Shown here: piece after piece, positions 48,901 to 56,126 of the stretch
Layout: the number at the start of each line of letters is the position of its first letter
Position numbering within the stretch: the first letter of the stretch is position 1
DNA from: Parabacteroides distasonis
GTDB lineage: Bacteria; Bacteroidota; Bacteroidia; Bacteroidales; Tannerellaceae
Assembly (NCBI GenBank): GCA_015060925.1
Contig: SUXM01000018.1
Span: 1-56,126 of the forward strand
Reading direction: 5' to 3'
Length of the DNA stretch: 56,126 nt
Notes under the pieces: model-generated
The model's input: only the letters and a program-made list of their open reading frames with translations
Database searches by the model: none
What the model was told of the DNA's origin: nothing
Position numbers and translations under genes: made by a program

Positions 48901-49070
48901 AGCTCACGGGCGGAGGTGTTTTGCCCGGACACTTGTACAGTGATCTCGGGAATAGCTATGTCGGGCAACAACGACACAGGAATGGTGAAGTAGGTAACCA
49001 GTCCAACGATAAAGCAGGCTGTAAATGCCATCAATACCGCAATGGGACGTTGTAATAAAAATTTAATCAT
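45993..49070 (-). CDS. RND-family efflux pump, first permease of the operon
   Basis: The 1025-residue pump starts MIKFLLQRPIAVLMAFTAC, typical of RND. Helix 4 has LALGMMIDSSIIVTENIAQ (D407 equivalent present, D408 replaced by Ser). Helix 10 has GIIINDSILKLDVINE, with Asn at the Lys940 position. The C-terminal RRLRPIIMTSLTTIFGMVPL is the standard motif. It lies 9 bases after the adaptor gene. It is closer to the AcrB/multidrug group in sequence, but the substrate cannot be told. Confidence 0.92.
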   Translation of the reverse strand: MIKFLLQRPIAVLMAFTACFIVGLVTYFTIPVSLLPDIAIPEITVQVSGQNTSARELENTVVKSIRQQLMQVANLRDIHSETRDGAAIIRLNFDFGTNTDLAFIEVNEKIDAAMNYLPREIERPRVIKASATDIPVFCLNLTLKKDKGGLYKDNEAEFLDLCQFAETVIKRRIEQLPEVAMVDVTGLLKRQVQIVPDMKMLKIAELTLDDIETALTSNNIEPGSMTVRDGYYEYNIKFSTLLRTPEDVENIYIRKNDHIFQLKELAQVSIVPEKESGASLSNGKRAVTLAIIKQADENMENMKEALQAITSQFTTMYPDIEFSVSRNQTELLDYTISNLKQNLSLGFFFICIVAILFLGDIKSPIVIGLSMVVSLIISFLFFYLFNMSLNIISISGLILALGMMIDSSIIVTENIAQYKSLGYSLEESCSKGTTEVITPMLSSTFTTIVVFAPLVFMSGIAGAIFYDQAFAVTVGLLVSYFTGIMLLPVLYKLVYSLPDSPFKRFNLNFKNLIPDHVLDRFYDTGVDFVFRHKTASLLFLLCSIPLCAVLFYEIPKSRMPEIEQNELITHIEWNENIHIDENRNRIHQLSASIQEQVIEHTVYVGQQQFLLNRDQEMSGSESEMYLKTEQPVGIAPLQKSIEQWIKKNYPKAVVSFSPPVTVFEKLFVTGEADLVTELHTRNQAVAPDATLLQKMREQIESQTGHMPVGIAFDNQLNLSIDRQKLLLYNVDYNKVYQLLKTAFKENEVATLRSYQQYLPISLAGEEQTVNDVLQKTLVSTNPDEKGDVRYIPLQALVRITPGEDLKTITAGKNGEYIPFSFYDAEEVEDLMEQIKKEVEKDWDIDFSGSFFSNQQMLNELVIILFISILLMYFILASQFESFLQPLIVLFEIPIDVAASLLVLWICGHTLNLMSAIGIVVTCGIIINDSILKLDVINELRKGGTPLMEAIHEAGKRRLRPIIMTSLTTIFGMVPLLFTFDMGSELQKPLSIAMISAMIIGTAVSLFIIPLVYWFIYHKQEIIINK

Positions 49071-49079
49071 GTGTATAAT

Positions 49080-50168
49080 TTATAAATTTTCAACAATTTT
49101 TACTGGAGCTTCATGCGCCAGGTTTATATTGCCGTTAGTGATGATAATATCTCCCTCTTTTAGTCCATCTTCTTCGGTACTTGAGATGGTATAACTATCT
49201 GCGTTCTCCAAATTTGTATGGACATAAACCCAACTTGCTTTTGTTTTTGTAGGGTCTAACTTAAAGACGACCTGTTTACCTGAGCGCAGAACTACTGCGC
49301 TTTTAGGTATTACTAATTGATTTTCTAATGAACGGTGGACACTCACTTTTACATTCATCCCTTCGAACAATTTCCCTTTATCCTGTACAGATGCTTTAAC
49401 TTGAACCATTCCATTGGCATCGACGAGAGGATTTATTTCTGAAATACGACCTTCTACCGAAATGTCAGATAGGGCAAATGGGATGACTTCCACACGGTCT
49501 CCTGCTTTGATAAGCGGAAGTTCGTTCTCTAATACGGTGAAAGTTGCTTCTAACGTGCGTGTGTCAATAATGGAGCAGAAGACTTCGGAGAGGGAAGCTG
49601 TATTAAACGTTTTAGCAAACAAGTTGGCGACTACCCCATCAAATGGAGCTGTCAATACTGCATTTTTTTGTTCATATTCGGCCAATTGATAAGCATATAA
49701 TGCTTGGTCGTATCCACTTTTTACACGTACTAATTGCATGGTCGCAGTGGGTACTTTAGCAGAATCTTCTAATTTGTATCCTTGTCCGATTAAAACATCT
49801 TGTAATTCCAATTTGGCTCTTTCAAGCGCATCCTTGGCTTGTGCTGTCTTATTGCATAGGCGGAAGGTGGCAAGCTCGGCCAACTTTTGACCTTTTTTTA
49901 CCCGGTCTCCGTTCTTTACATATATTTTTGCTATTGGTTCGGCAGACTCAAATTTTAAGTCCACGAAATTACGGGCAGAGAGTTTACCGTTACTAACCAA
50001 CTCATGGTTAAATACCGTACTTTCTAACGTCATTACGGTCACCTCGTTCGTTTCGTTGGGAAGGACTGTTGATACGGTTTCCTCTTCATAATTAGACTCC
50101 TCTTTCCCCCCTGTGCAAGCCAACAGGCTTGTTGCTACTAATATGGCAAATAAACGGTAGTGTTTCAT
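49080..50168 (-). CDS. RND efflux periplasmic adaptor lipoprotein
   Basis: The 362-residue membrane-fusion protein has a lipoprotein signal (C18, SLLACTGG), a barrel-sandwich lipoyl domain (LKFESAEPIAKIYVKNGDRVKKGQKLAEL and the matching VLTAPFDGVVANLF), a short helical hairpin between them, and beta-barrel and MP domains to about residue 350. It bridges pump and TolC-type channel. It is the first gene of the efflux operon. Its Cys in ATFRLCNKTAQ is unusual but not conserved. Confidence 0.92.
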   Translation of the reverse strand: MKHYRLFAILVATSLLACTGGKEESNYEEETVSTVLPNETNEVTVMTLESTVFNHELVSNGKLSARNFVDLKFESAEPIAKIYVKNGDRVKKGQKLAELATFRLCNKTAQAKDALERAKLELQDVLIGQGYKLEDSAKVPTATMQLVRVKSGYDQALYAYQLAEYEQKNAVLTAPFDGVVANLFAKTFNTASLSEVFCSIIDTRTLEATFTVLENELPLIKAGDRVEVIPFALSDISVEGRISEINPLVDANGMVQVKASVQDKGKLFEGMNVKVSVHRSLENQLVIPKSAVVLRSGKQVVFKLDPTKTKASWVYVHTNLENADSYTISSTEEDGLKEGDIIITNGNINLAHEAPVKIVENL

Positions 50169-50200
50169 ATTCTAAAAGATTTAATTTGATTCTCTTTTTG

Positions 50201-50208
50201 CAAATATA
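50201..50208 (-). promoter_or_regulatory. -7 box of the efflux operon
   Basis: On the - strand TATATTTG (TAnnTTTG), 33 bases before the adaptor start. No terminator separates it from the Wzy-like gene upstream, so read-through is possible. Confidence 0.55.
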
Positions 50209-50213
50209 ATTAT

Positions 50214-52028
50214 TTATTCGAATTGCAACGTGCTATTCGTAATATTATTATTTATTAATTTTTGTATATCCTTACGCATCTCCCTAATAGCCGAACTTTC
50301 GACCTTGGCCTTTTGGGTTAGTACTGCTTTTGCTGCCTTTTGTAATTTCTCCGGTTGATAAAAATCAGGTTCGGCATACAGTTTAGCTAAAAGATAATAG
50401 GGATACACTCTTCCAGGTAAGATAGCTATCGCTTCAAGCAGTTCGGATTCAGCCTTTGAATAGTCTTTGATTGCTTGCCAGTTTTTAGCCAACATATATC
50501 GGATCATCGGGTCACTACTTAATTGCTTGCCGAGTTCCAATACTTGGATTGCTTCGTGATACTGCGCTGTTTTATGTAAACATTGTGCCTCTTCAAACAG
50601 GAATTCCGGTTTATGTTTCAATCGTTTGTGACAGGTAACGTAACCATCGGTAACGGAAGCATAGGCTTTGTTTTTATAAAGAACTTGTAATTGTTTCCAT
50701 TCTTGATAGGCTTTGTATTCTTTTTTCTGTTCCCAAAAGAGAGAAACAGCCCCTAATAGCAAAAGGCAAACAAAGGCTTTTGTCCATAGTGGTGACAGGT
50801 ATGTCTCTGTTTGTTTGACACAGATGGCTCCTAAGAGAAGTAATACAACCCAAAAGGAGGGTAGTTGTAAAGGATAGGAGGAAAAGGCAAATATTATTAA
50901 AGCCATCAGTCCACCGACTGCTCCATATTGCTTTGAACGGATTCCCAACAAGCAGATGACACTAACCCATAAAAGGAAGATAGATAATCCTATAGCCCCC
51001 TGTTCCAACCCGATTTGCAAGTATTCATTGAAGGCATATTCCGGACATCCGGCCACGAACTGTTCCTGTTTGGAGGCTTGCCCGGTACTGAAATAGGCGG
51101 CTTGTCCCTCTGCGTATGCGGCCGGGAACCCCCCTAAGCCTGTCCCTCTCAGAGGTTGTTTGTTAATAGCAAGTCCTGTCACTTTCCACATTAACAGTCG
51201 TCCATCAGCTGAGTCTTTTTTGAGATTATAGAGTTGAGAAAAGAAAATACCGATCCCTATTATGATAAAAAGAGAAAAGGTCATAATCTTCTTGGTGGGG
51301 TTGAGGATGAGACTTTTTGTCTTTATCCAACCGATACGCTCTGCCCAAAAGAGCCAACTGCATGCAAGAAGTGCAGCCAACCAAGCAGAACGACTCATCC
51401 CGGCCGGTAGCACTAAAAGGATTGTCCCTACACAAATCCATCCGAACAGATGAGTTAGTTTTCGAAAACGGAGTATCATCCATAGCCCGATGGGTAATGC
51501 GATGGCTAAATAGCCGGAATAAGGGCCGGGATTAAAAAAGGTACCGGTCAAGCGGAACAATGAGTGGTTGGAACTACAGTATCCGTTTAGTTGTAGTAAT
51601 CCCCAGACTGCTTCTATCCATCCGGTTAATAAGAAGATAAGAAGAAGATAGAAACGCAAATCGTTATAACGCTCGAATAGAATTCGGAGCGCAAACCACC
51701 AAACAAGCAGTTGACCTCCAAAGATTAACTTTTCTGGTTCGGGATTTAATGACCAATCATAGGTAATTAGAGTTACTCCCATAAAGGCGGCAAGTAGTCC
51801 GTCTGGCGGGGTTAATGGGAAACGAAGTCGCTTATCTGATATACAAATACCTAACATGCAGATAGCCATACCCAACATGGAGAGATGGAACCAAAAGACC
51901 TTGCCCATCACCAATCCGTTAGCCAAATGGCTGTTAGAGGCAAAGACCGTACCCAGTACGAGTGCCCCTGCAACCGCTGCGCATCCGATGAGGATTCCTT
52001 GCTTATCGATGTTCCATTTCTTGCCCAT
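50214..52028 (-). CDS. Wzy/O-antigen-ligase-like polytopic membrane protein with C-terminal TPRs
   Basis: The 604-residue protein starts MGKKWNIDKQG and has about 12 membrane helices up to residue 430. The Wzy_C segment contains GRLLMWKVTGLAINKQPLRGTGLGGFPAAY and EYAFNEYLQIGLEQGAIGLS, as in O-antigen ligases and PglL-type protein O-glycosyltransferases. TPR-like repeats occupy about 455-580. The family transfers lipid-linked glycans in the periplasm; the acceptor here is unknown. I start at ATG 52028, since an upstream extension in this frame would overlap the preceding gene by about 290 bases. Confidence 0.82.
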   Translation of the reverse strand: MGKKWNIDKQGILIGCAAVAGALVLGTVFASNSHLANGLVMGKVFWFHLSMLGMAICMLGICISDKRLRFPLTPPDGLLAAFMGVTLITYDWSLNPEPEKLIFGGQLLVWWFALRILFERYNDLRFYLLLIFLLTGWIEAVWGLLQLNGYCSSNHSLFRLTGTFFNPGPYSGYLAIALPIGLWMILRFRKLTHLFGWICVGTILLVLPAGMSRSAWLAALLACSWLFWAERIGWIKTKSLILNPTKKIMTFSLFIIIGIGIFFSQLYNLKKDSADGRLLMWKVTGLAINKQPLRGTGLGGFPAAYAEGQAAYFSTGQASKQEQFVAGCPEYAFNEYLQIGLEQGAIGLSIFLLWVSVICLLGIRSKQYGAVGGLMALIIFAFSSYPLQLPSFWVVLLLLGAICVKQTETYLSPLWTKAFVCLLLLGAVSLFWEQKKEYKAYQEWKQLQVLYKNKAYASVTDGYVTCHKRLKHKPEFLFEEAQCLHKTAQYHEAIQVLELGKQLSSDPMIRYMLAKNWQAIKDYSKAESELLEAIAILPGRVYPYYLLAKLYAEPDFYQPEKLQKAAKAVLTQKAKVESSAIREMRKDIQKLINNNITNSTLQFE

Positions 52029-52056
52029 ATCTTTTTTAATGAATGCGGATGGTTTA

Positions 52057-54027
52057 TTATTCTTTTTCTTTGGAGAACTGAATGAAATGGGAGAAAATTT
52101 GTTTCCCGTCTTTGATGAAGAAGAGTTGTTCCTCTTGCCCTTTGGTTGAATTATGTAACCAGAATAATGCGTTCTTAGGAACGTTATAGTGTAATACTTG
52201 GCTGTTGGCAATCTCTTGTTCATAAAGTTTCCAACCATTAGCTCCATCTTGATAATAAAGTTCGTAACATTCACCGGGAACAACATAGTTGTCATCGTTT
52301 CGCGGTATGTATAGAATTTTTCCGAGTTCAGCCCTTTCTCCAAGGTCTAAAGTCAGCTTGATGTCAGTATCTTTTGATTTGAAAAAAGTAAGTGGATCCC
52401 CATCGATCATAGCCAACGCCGAATGTGCATCCGTTGGATATTGCCCTTCTGCATTTTGAAGTAAACGAGGGGACAAGGGGGATACCCCAATTGTGTCACG
52501 ATACAGGATTATTTCACAAAGCTCCATCTGCTTATCTGCCGGAGTATGCAAGTGTATATACCGGTAAGGAATTGTAGGATGAAATAGGATGGGAATACGG
52601 TTTGTAAAGATCGAGTCCGTGAATGTATGTAACAGATGTTTGCTTCCGGAAGGTGTATGGCTACCATAAATCTTTAATCCGATGGTGTTACGGTTCAGAT
52701 GTTTGTACTGGTAGGCTCGGAACGGGAACTTACGTGTCAAGTGGGCTGTAACCAATTGTGTGGTATCCGGAGTGAAATGAATTAAATCTTGGGAGTCATA
52801 GACGAAAGGATGTCCATAGGTCCTTTTTTCTCCTTTATCTATATGTATGAGTTGAAAGACAACGTCAGGTTCAATGTCTTTGAAGATTGCTTCTCCTTTT
52901 TGGATAGGGGCAATGTCTACCGGCTCCCATGTCCCGTTATTGTTGAATACGCAAAGATAGACGTATGATAGGTCGGAATCAGATATGGGTAAGGTAATCT
53001 TATTCTTCCCTGAATAGTTGGCAGTCATATCTCGTAGGAAACAGTTTCGAAAGAAAGGAAGCACTTCATTGTCTGCCATCAACTTCATGAACCGTCCTTG
53101 TTGTAGTCCGAAACACTCCCTGTATACTTTCCCTTTACGGCGGTTATCGTTAGTAACGGATCGTTCGATACCGTCTTGGGTATACCAGAATGGATAATAG
53201 GTTCCCATCGTGTCACGAATGGCATTCCAACAATGCCATGTTCGTAAATCCGGGGAATAGATATAAAAGTCGGTCGTGACGGGAATCCCTACGGAACGCA
53301 TGGCGTAGTTGACCACATCGCAACCGTCACGGCAATAGCCAACCCGATTATGAAAGAGATATTCCCCTCCGAAATGGGGTAAAGTGAAATTGTGATTGGT
53401 GTAGAATTCTTCTTCTTTAAGGATTCGGCTAATTGTACTACCTGCTTCAATTACATCAGTTCCTTGATATAAAGAATCCAATAGTGGGGCATAATAGTCA
53501 TAGTATAGTTTGCGCCAATTACTCAAAGGCTCGTCGCCTATTCGGTAGGGAAGAATCAATTCACAGAAGTCATCAAATGAGAGATGCCTGTTCCAGGGGT
53601 ATTTCTTCCAGACTTTGAAAGAAAGATCAATGTTTTCGATCAAAAAATCGGCGGTAATCACATGGGCATCGTAGATTTTTGCTCCTCTCATCTGTGCGAA
53701 AGGTTTCCATCGTTGAATAACTTTTTCTTCTAAAACAAGCCTGTTGTCCAATAAAGAGATGGATTTGCGTTGGATGGCATCGCTTAGTACCTGCTTGATT
53801 GAGTCGAGTTGCCAACTTTTGTATCCATAATGGTAAGGCATATTCTCTATTAAGAAACGGGCAGCTGCTAGTTTCTCCGGATCTTTGGCATAGTGGTTTA
53901 ATACCTTTTCCAACTCAGCTCGGTTTTCTCCGGCAAATTTCAATGCGTAGTCCAACCGTTGTTCCGAATTGGAGGAACAGGCCGTATGTAATAATAAGAT
54001 GAAGAAGAAAAGTATCCGTATATGCAT
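52057..54027 (-). CDS. transglutaminase-like lipoprotein with discoidin-like domain
   Basis: The 656-residue lipoprotein (C17, LLLHTACSSN) has a transglutaminase-like core at about 190-290: VGYCRDGCDVVNYAMRSVGIPVTTDF (C232 or C236 as nucleophile) and TWHCWNAI (H265). The middle (about 340-480) is beta-rich, and the C-terminal region (about 500-640, SALAMIDGDPLTFFKSK, LTLDLGERAELGKI) resembles an F5/8 discoidin fold. Enzymes of this fold act as proteases, transglutaminases or peptide-cleaving hydrolases; the substrate is unknown. It is 12 bases after the signal peptidase gene. Confidence 0.78.
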   Translation of the reverse strand: MHIRILFFFILLLHTACSSNSEQRLDYALKFAGENRAELEKVLNHYAKDPEKLAAARFLIENMPYHYGYKSWQLDSIKQVLSDAIQRKSISLLDNRLVLEEKVIQRWKPFAQMRGAKIYDAHVITADFLIENIDLSFKVWKKYPWNRHLSFDDFCELILPYRIGDEPLSNWRKLYYDYYAPLLDSLYQGTDVIEAGSTISRILKEEEFYTNHNFTLPHFGGEYLFHNRVGYCRDGCDVVNYAMRSVGIPVTTDFYIYSPDLRTWHCWNAIRDTMGTYYPFWYTQDGIERSVTNDNRRKGKVYRECFGLQQGRFMKLMADNEVLPFFRNCFLRDMTANYSGKNKITLPISDSDLSYVYLCVFNNNGTWEPVDIAPIQKGEAIFKDIEPDVVFQLIHIDKGEKRTYGHPFVYDSQDLIHFTPDTTQLVTAHLTRKFPFRAYQYKHLNRNTIGLKIYGSHTPSGSKHLLHTFTDSIFTNRIPILFHPTIPYRYIHLHTPADKQMELCEIILYRDTIGVSPLSPRLLQNAEGQYPTDAHSALAMIDGDPLTFFKSKDTDIKLTLDLGERAELGKILYIPRNDDNYVVPGECYELYYQDGANGWKLYEQEIANSQVLHYNVPKNALFWLHNSTKGQEEQLFFIKDGKQIFSHFIQFSKEKE

Positions 54028-54039
54028 AATCTTTTTCTT

Positions 54040-54906
54040 TTAATGTATTGGTTTAAAAAAACGATCCCAACGGAATTCCCCACTGAATGGATCGATGGAT
54101 TTCCATATAAACGTAGCCTTCCCGACTATGTAATCTTCCGGTAGCAGTCCCCAATAGCGGGAATCTTTAGAGTTTACACTTTTGTCTCCCGCCATGAAGT
54201 AGTAGTTCTTTTGAAAACAATAGTTTGTGATCGGTTCCCCATCCAGACAGATGGTAGAATCTTGATAGGAGAGAGGCTTACCCTGTTCCCACTCGATAAG
54301 ATTACGATATAAAACAAAATGTTCTCGGGTCATTGGCAAACAATCCCCCTTTTTCGGCAGGTAAAGTGGTCCGAAGTCTTGGATATTCCAATGCATCACT
54401 GAGTCATAAGGAAAACTATTATAAACCCCTTTAGTAAAGTTTGTCGGTTTTTGAGTTGACATCAACTGCTGCTCTTTTAAATTACCTAACGGTTGTTCAT
54501 ATCCGGCTACTTGGAAGTAACCGTCTCGGATGGAAACGCTGTCTCCCGGTAACCCGATGCAACGTTTGATATAGTATTGCAAGATGTGCATTCTTATTTT
54601 GTCTTTTTGGATTGGATAGGGGAAATTAAATACCAATACGTCGTTACGTTTTATCTTTCGCCATCCCGGAACCCGATAGATAGGTGTCTCCTCTACACGT
54701 AATGTTGCATTGATATTAAATAAGCGTGCTCCTATGATAGGCTTGAATACGGCTACAGCATCTCCCTCTTTTAGTTCCGGTTCCATGGAATCGCTTGGGA
54801 TATGGAACGAGGAGAAAAAGAATACTTGCCATATAATCCAAAGGGCAACCAGCCCGAAAAGGATAAGAATCAAGTCAAATAATCGATCAATTAATTTTGT
54901 AATCAT
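54040..54906 (-). CDS. lepB: signal peptidase I (S26 family)
   Basis: The 288-residue protein has one N-terminal membrane helix (about 11-31) and a periplasmic domain with catalytic Ser40 in PSDSMEP and Lys114 in YIKRCIGLPGD. The box with the GDK-x-x-N-S-x-D-S-R motif lies at about 242-253 (AGDKSVNSKDSRYWG). About 90 residues are inserted between boxes. It is probably a second, dedicated signal peptidase rather than the housekeeping one, judged from its place among lipoprotein genes. It lies 116 bases after the DUF1573 gene and has its own candidate promoter. Confidence 0.88.
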   Translation of the reverse strand: MITKLIDRLFDLILILFGLVALWIIWQVFFFSSFHIPSDSMEPELKEGDAVAVFKPIIGARLFNINATLRVEETPIYRVPGWRKIKRNDVLVFNFPYPIQKDKIRMHILQYYIKRCIGLPGDSVSIRDGYFQVAGYEQPLGNLKEQQLMSTQKPTNFTKGVYNSFPYDSVMHWNIQDFGPLYLPKKGDCLPMTREHFVLYRNLIEWEQGKPLSYQDSTICLDGEPITNYCFQKNYYFMAGDKSVNSKDSRYWGLLPEDYIVGKATFIWKSIDPFSGEFRWDRFFKPIH

Positions 54907-54933
54907 AATAGAATCGTTGTTTGTTATCTATCA

Positions 54934-54941
54934 CAAAAGTA
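54934..54941 (-). promoter_or_regulatory. -7 box upstream of the signal peptidase gene
   Basis: On the - strand TACTTTTG (TAnnTTTG), 28 bases before the start codon. No clear -33 box. Confidence 0.45.
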
Positions 54942-55022
54942 AAAGAATGCATTTTTATTCGCTTTTAAACTTGTTGATATTTTGTTGATTTCTTTTATTT
55001 TTGATGTTATCTGTTTAAAAAA

Positions 55023-55886
55023 CTAAGTAGTTATCCCTACAAAACGAAGTTGGATGAATTGTCCGGGGATGTTTCCGTAGATCTCTACTGTCCGTAAAAA
55101 GTCGCCCGGCTTTTCTGCCTTGTAGCGAACCGTAATTGTTCCACTCTCTCCCGGTGCCAATGTTTTCCAATCAGAAACGGCCTCCGTACAATCACACGAA
55201 GTCGTGAACCCTTTCAGAAGGAAAGGAAAATTCCCCACATTACGAACCACCACCACCTGCTCTTTAGTGGTTCCCTCTTTGACCGTTCCCAAATCATATT
55301 CCACCTGTTCTGCTTGGAGGGTGGTGAAAGGAAGTTTCATTGCTTGGTTCTCTCCGGTAAGTTGTTTGAGATACAACTCTTCTACTGCCAAATTATGAAT
55401 CGGATTACCAATGACCACCACTTTGTTGTCCCTATCCAATAGAAAAGTTTGGAAAGTGATATTGGCCGGAAACTTATTCAAACGATCCAACTCATTCTTA
55501 TGGTCGATGCAGACCGGGCGGTCAAATTGGTCTCTTCTTAAGATGTAACGCAACTCCTTATCATCTTTCGATTGGAAGAAAAAGAGAAAAGGGACAGTTC
55601 CACCCGTTAGCGAATCCACACGGGCAATTAACTTTCTCCATTTTGGTAGTTGCAGCTTACAACTCGTACAACCGATGGAATCGACATAAATCAAGACCTT
55701 ATAATCAGAGGTTGGGATTTGATAATCCACCGTATCAGTAACGAAACGGGTAAAGGTAATCTCTTTCGGAAAACGAATCTCTTTCCCCTGCCACTCCTGT
55801 ACAAGACGCATAAATTGCTCTCTCTTATCGTCTTGACAGGAGCAGAAGAAGAGCATAATCCATAATAAGTAAGAAAGTTTTTTCAT
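55023..55886 (-). CDS. lipoprotein with thioredoxin-like and DUF1573 domains
   Basis: The 287-residue lipoprotein (C17, FFCSCQDDK, with acidic residues after Cys, compatible with surface export) has a thioredoxin-like domain at about 60-175 with the CxxC-type motif C73-T-S-C76 (IGCTSCKL). A C-terminal DUF1573 immunoglobulin-like domain spans about 195-285 (VRNVGNFPFLLKGFTTSCDCTEAVSDW). Such proteins occur next to 6-bladed beta-propeller genes in many Bacteroidales. The function is unknown; redox or scaffold roles are inference. Confidence 0.85.
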   Translation of the reverse strand: MKKLSYLLWIMLFFCSCQDDKREQFMRLVQEWQGKEIRFPKEITFTRFVTDTVDYQIPTSDYKVLIYVDSIGCTSCKLQLPKWRKLIARVDSLTGGTVPFLFFFQSKDDKELRYILRRDQFDRPVCIDHKNELDRLNKFPANITFQTFLLDRDNKVVVIGNPIHNLAVEELYLKQLTGENQAMKLPFTTLQAEQVEYDLGTVKEGTTKEQVVVVRNVGNFPFLLKGFTTSCDCTEAVSDWKTLAPGESGTITVRYKAEKPGDFLRTVEIYGNIPGQFIQLRFVGITT

Positions 55887-55907
55887 ATCAAGATGTATGT
55901 TTTGTTT

Positions 55908-56126
55908 TTACATTTTATATTGAAGTAAGATTGGTTCTTCTTCGTAGGATGGAGTAATCGCATAAATTGTTTCGTTTTTTTCATCTACTGCAAAATATTT
56001 GATTTTCCGATCCATTTTGAATCCCTTTTTTAAATTCCCATCCCAATCAAATTTCAGTAGATAACAAATCTGATTTTTCTTTTCTATATCCTTATTTTTA
56101 ATACCCCAATATAACGCATATAAATG
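55908..56126 (-). CDS. 6-bladed beta-propeller (BF3164/TolB-like) lipoprotein, 5' partial
   Basis: The last 72 residues of an ORF that continues beyond the window. They contain the final blades YLLKFDWDGNLKKGFKMDRK and KYFAVDEKNETIYAITP and end LLQYKM. This pattern (FDWDG, then D-x-x-N-x-I-Y-A-I) is that of the 6-bladed beta-propeller lipoproteins of Bacteroidales. It lies 21 bases upstream of the DUF1573 gene in the same direction, so they form one operon. Confidence 0.75.
   Translation of the reverse strand, partial: HLYALYWGIKNKDIEKKNQICYLLKFDWDGNLKKGFKMDRKIKYFAVDEKNETIYAITPSYEEEPILLQYKM

Noticed and set aside
52029-52343. N-terminal extension of the Wzy-like protein by 105 residues.
   Set aside because: It overlaps the 3' end of the transglutaminase-like gene out of frame, and its composition (poly-Ser, poly-Lys/Asn) reflects that gene read in another frame. 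ATG 52028 starts just before the first membrane helices.

Overview
The window is one continuous piece of a Bacteroidales chromosome, an AT-rich Bacteroidota genome. The evidence is: several -7 boxes of the Bacteroidetes form TAnnTTTG, two of them with a TTTG box exactly 19 bases upstream; weak Shine-Dalgarno sites; many lipoproteins; a C10 protease with a C-terminal domain like a type IX secretion signal; a BtuB/BtuG-type vitamin B12 locus; a lipoprotein TamA (TamL-type); and the atpD-C-(I)-B-E-F-H-A-G gene order. A genus such as Parabacteroides or a relative would fit, but the sequence alone does not decide it. I see no tRNA, rRNA, CRISPR array, insertion sequence or phage gene.

Left part (1-17 kb, mostly + strand): the 3' end of a secreted C10 cysteine protease, recG, a LysM/M23 cell-wall hydrolase, a DUF1599-DoxX-tpiA-SPOR-folE run, then on the - strand an ATP-grasp protein and a five-repeat DUF349 protein. 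After these come a TPR protein, rpmH (bL34), a PASTA-rluD-ddl operon and a PlsC-like acyltransferase. Most of these are housekeeping genes separated by clear intrinsic terminators.

Middle (17-31.4 kb, - strand): a tamB-tamL envelope-assembly pair and the complete nine-gene F1Fo ATP synthase operon. The two are separated by an AT-rich 19-bp perfect inverted repeat.

31.4-36.3 kb (+ strand): a cobalamin riboswitch controlling a three-gene B12 capture operon: a BtuB-type TonB receptor, a BtuG-type surface beta-propeller lipoprotein, and a BtuF-type binding lipoprotein. BtuCD is not in the window.

36.3-50.2 kb (- strand): a type II sulfide:quinone oxidoreductase with a Tat-like signal; carB, preceded by a leader that looks like a transcription attenuator (promoter, 34-codon ORF, U-rich tract, stop codon next to a terminator hairpin); and a four-gene efflux operon holding two different RND pumps with one adaptor and one TolC-type channel.

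50.2-56.1 kb (- strand): a lipoprotein/peptidase cluster of a 6-bladed beta-propeller (partial), a thioredoxin-like DUF1573 lipoprotein, a dedicated signal peptidase I, a transglutaminase-like lipoprotein and a Wzy/O-antigen-ligase-like membrane protein with TPRs. This cluster and the carB leader are the best candidates for undescribed biology.
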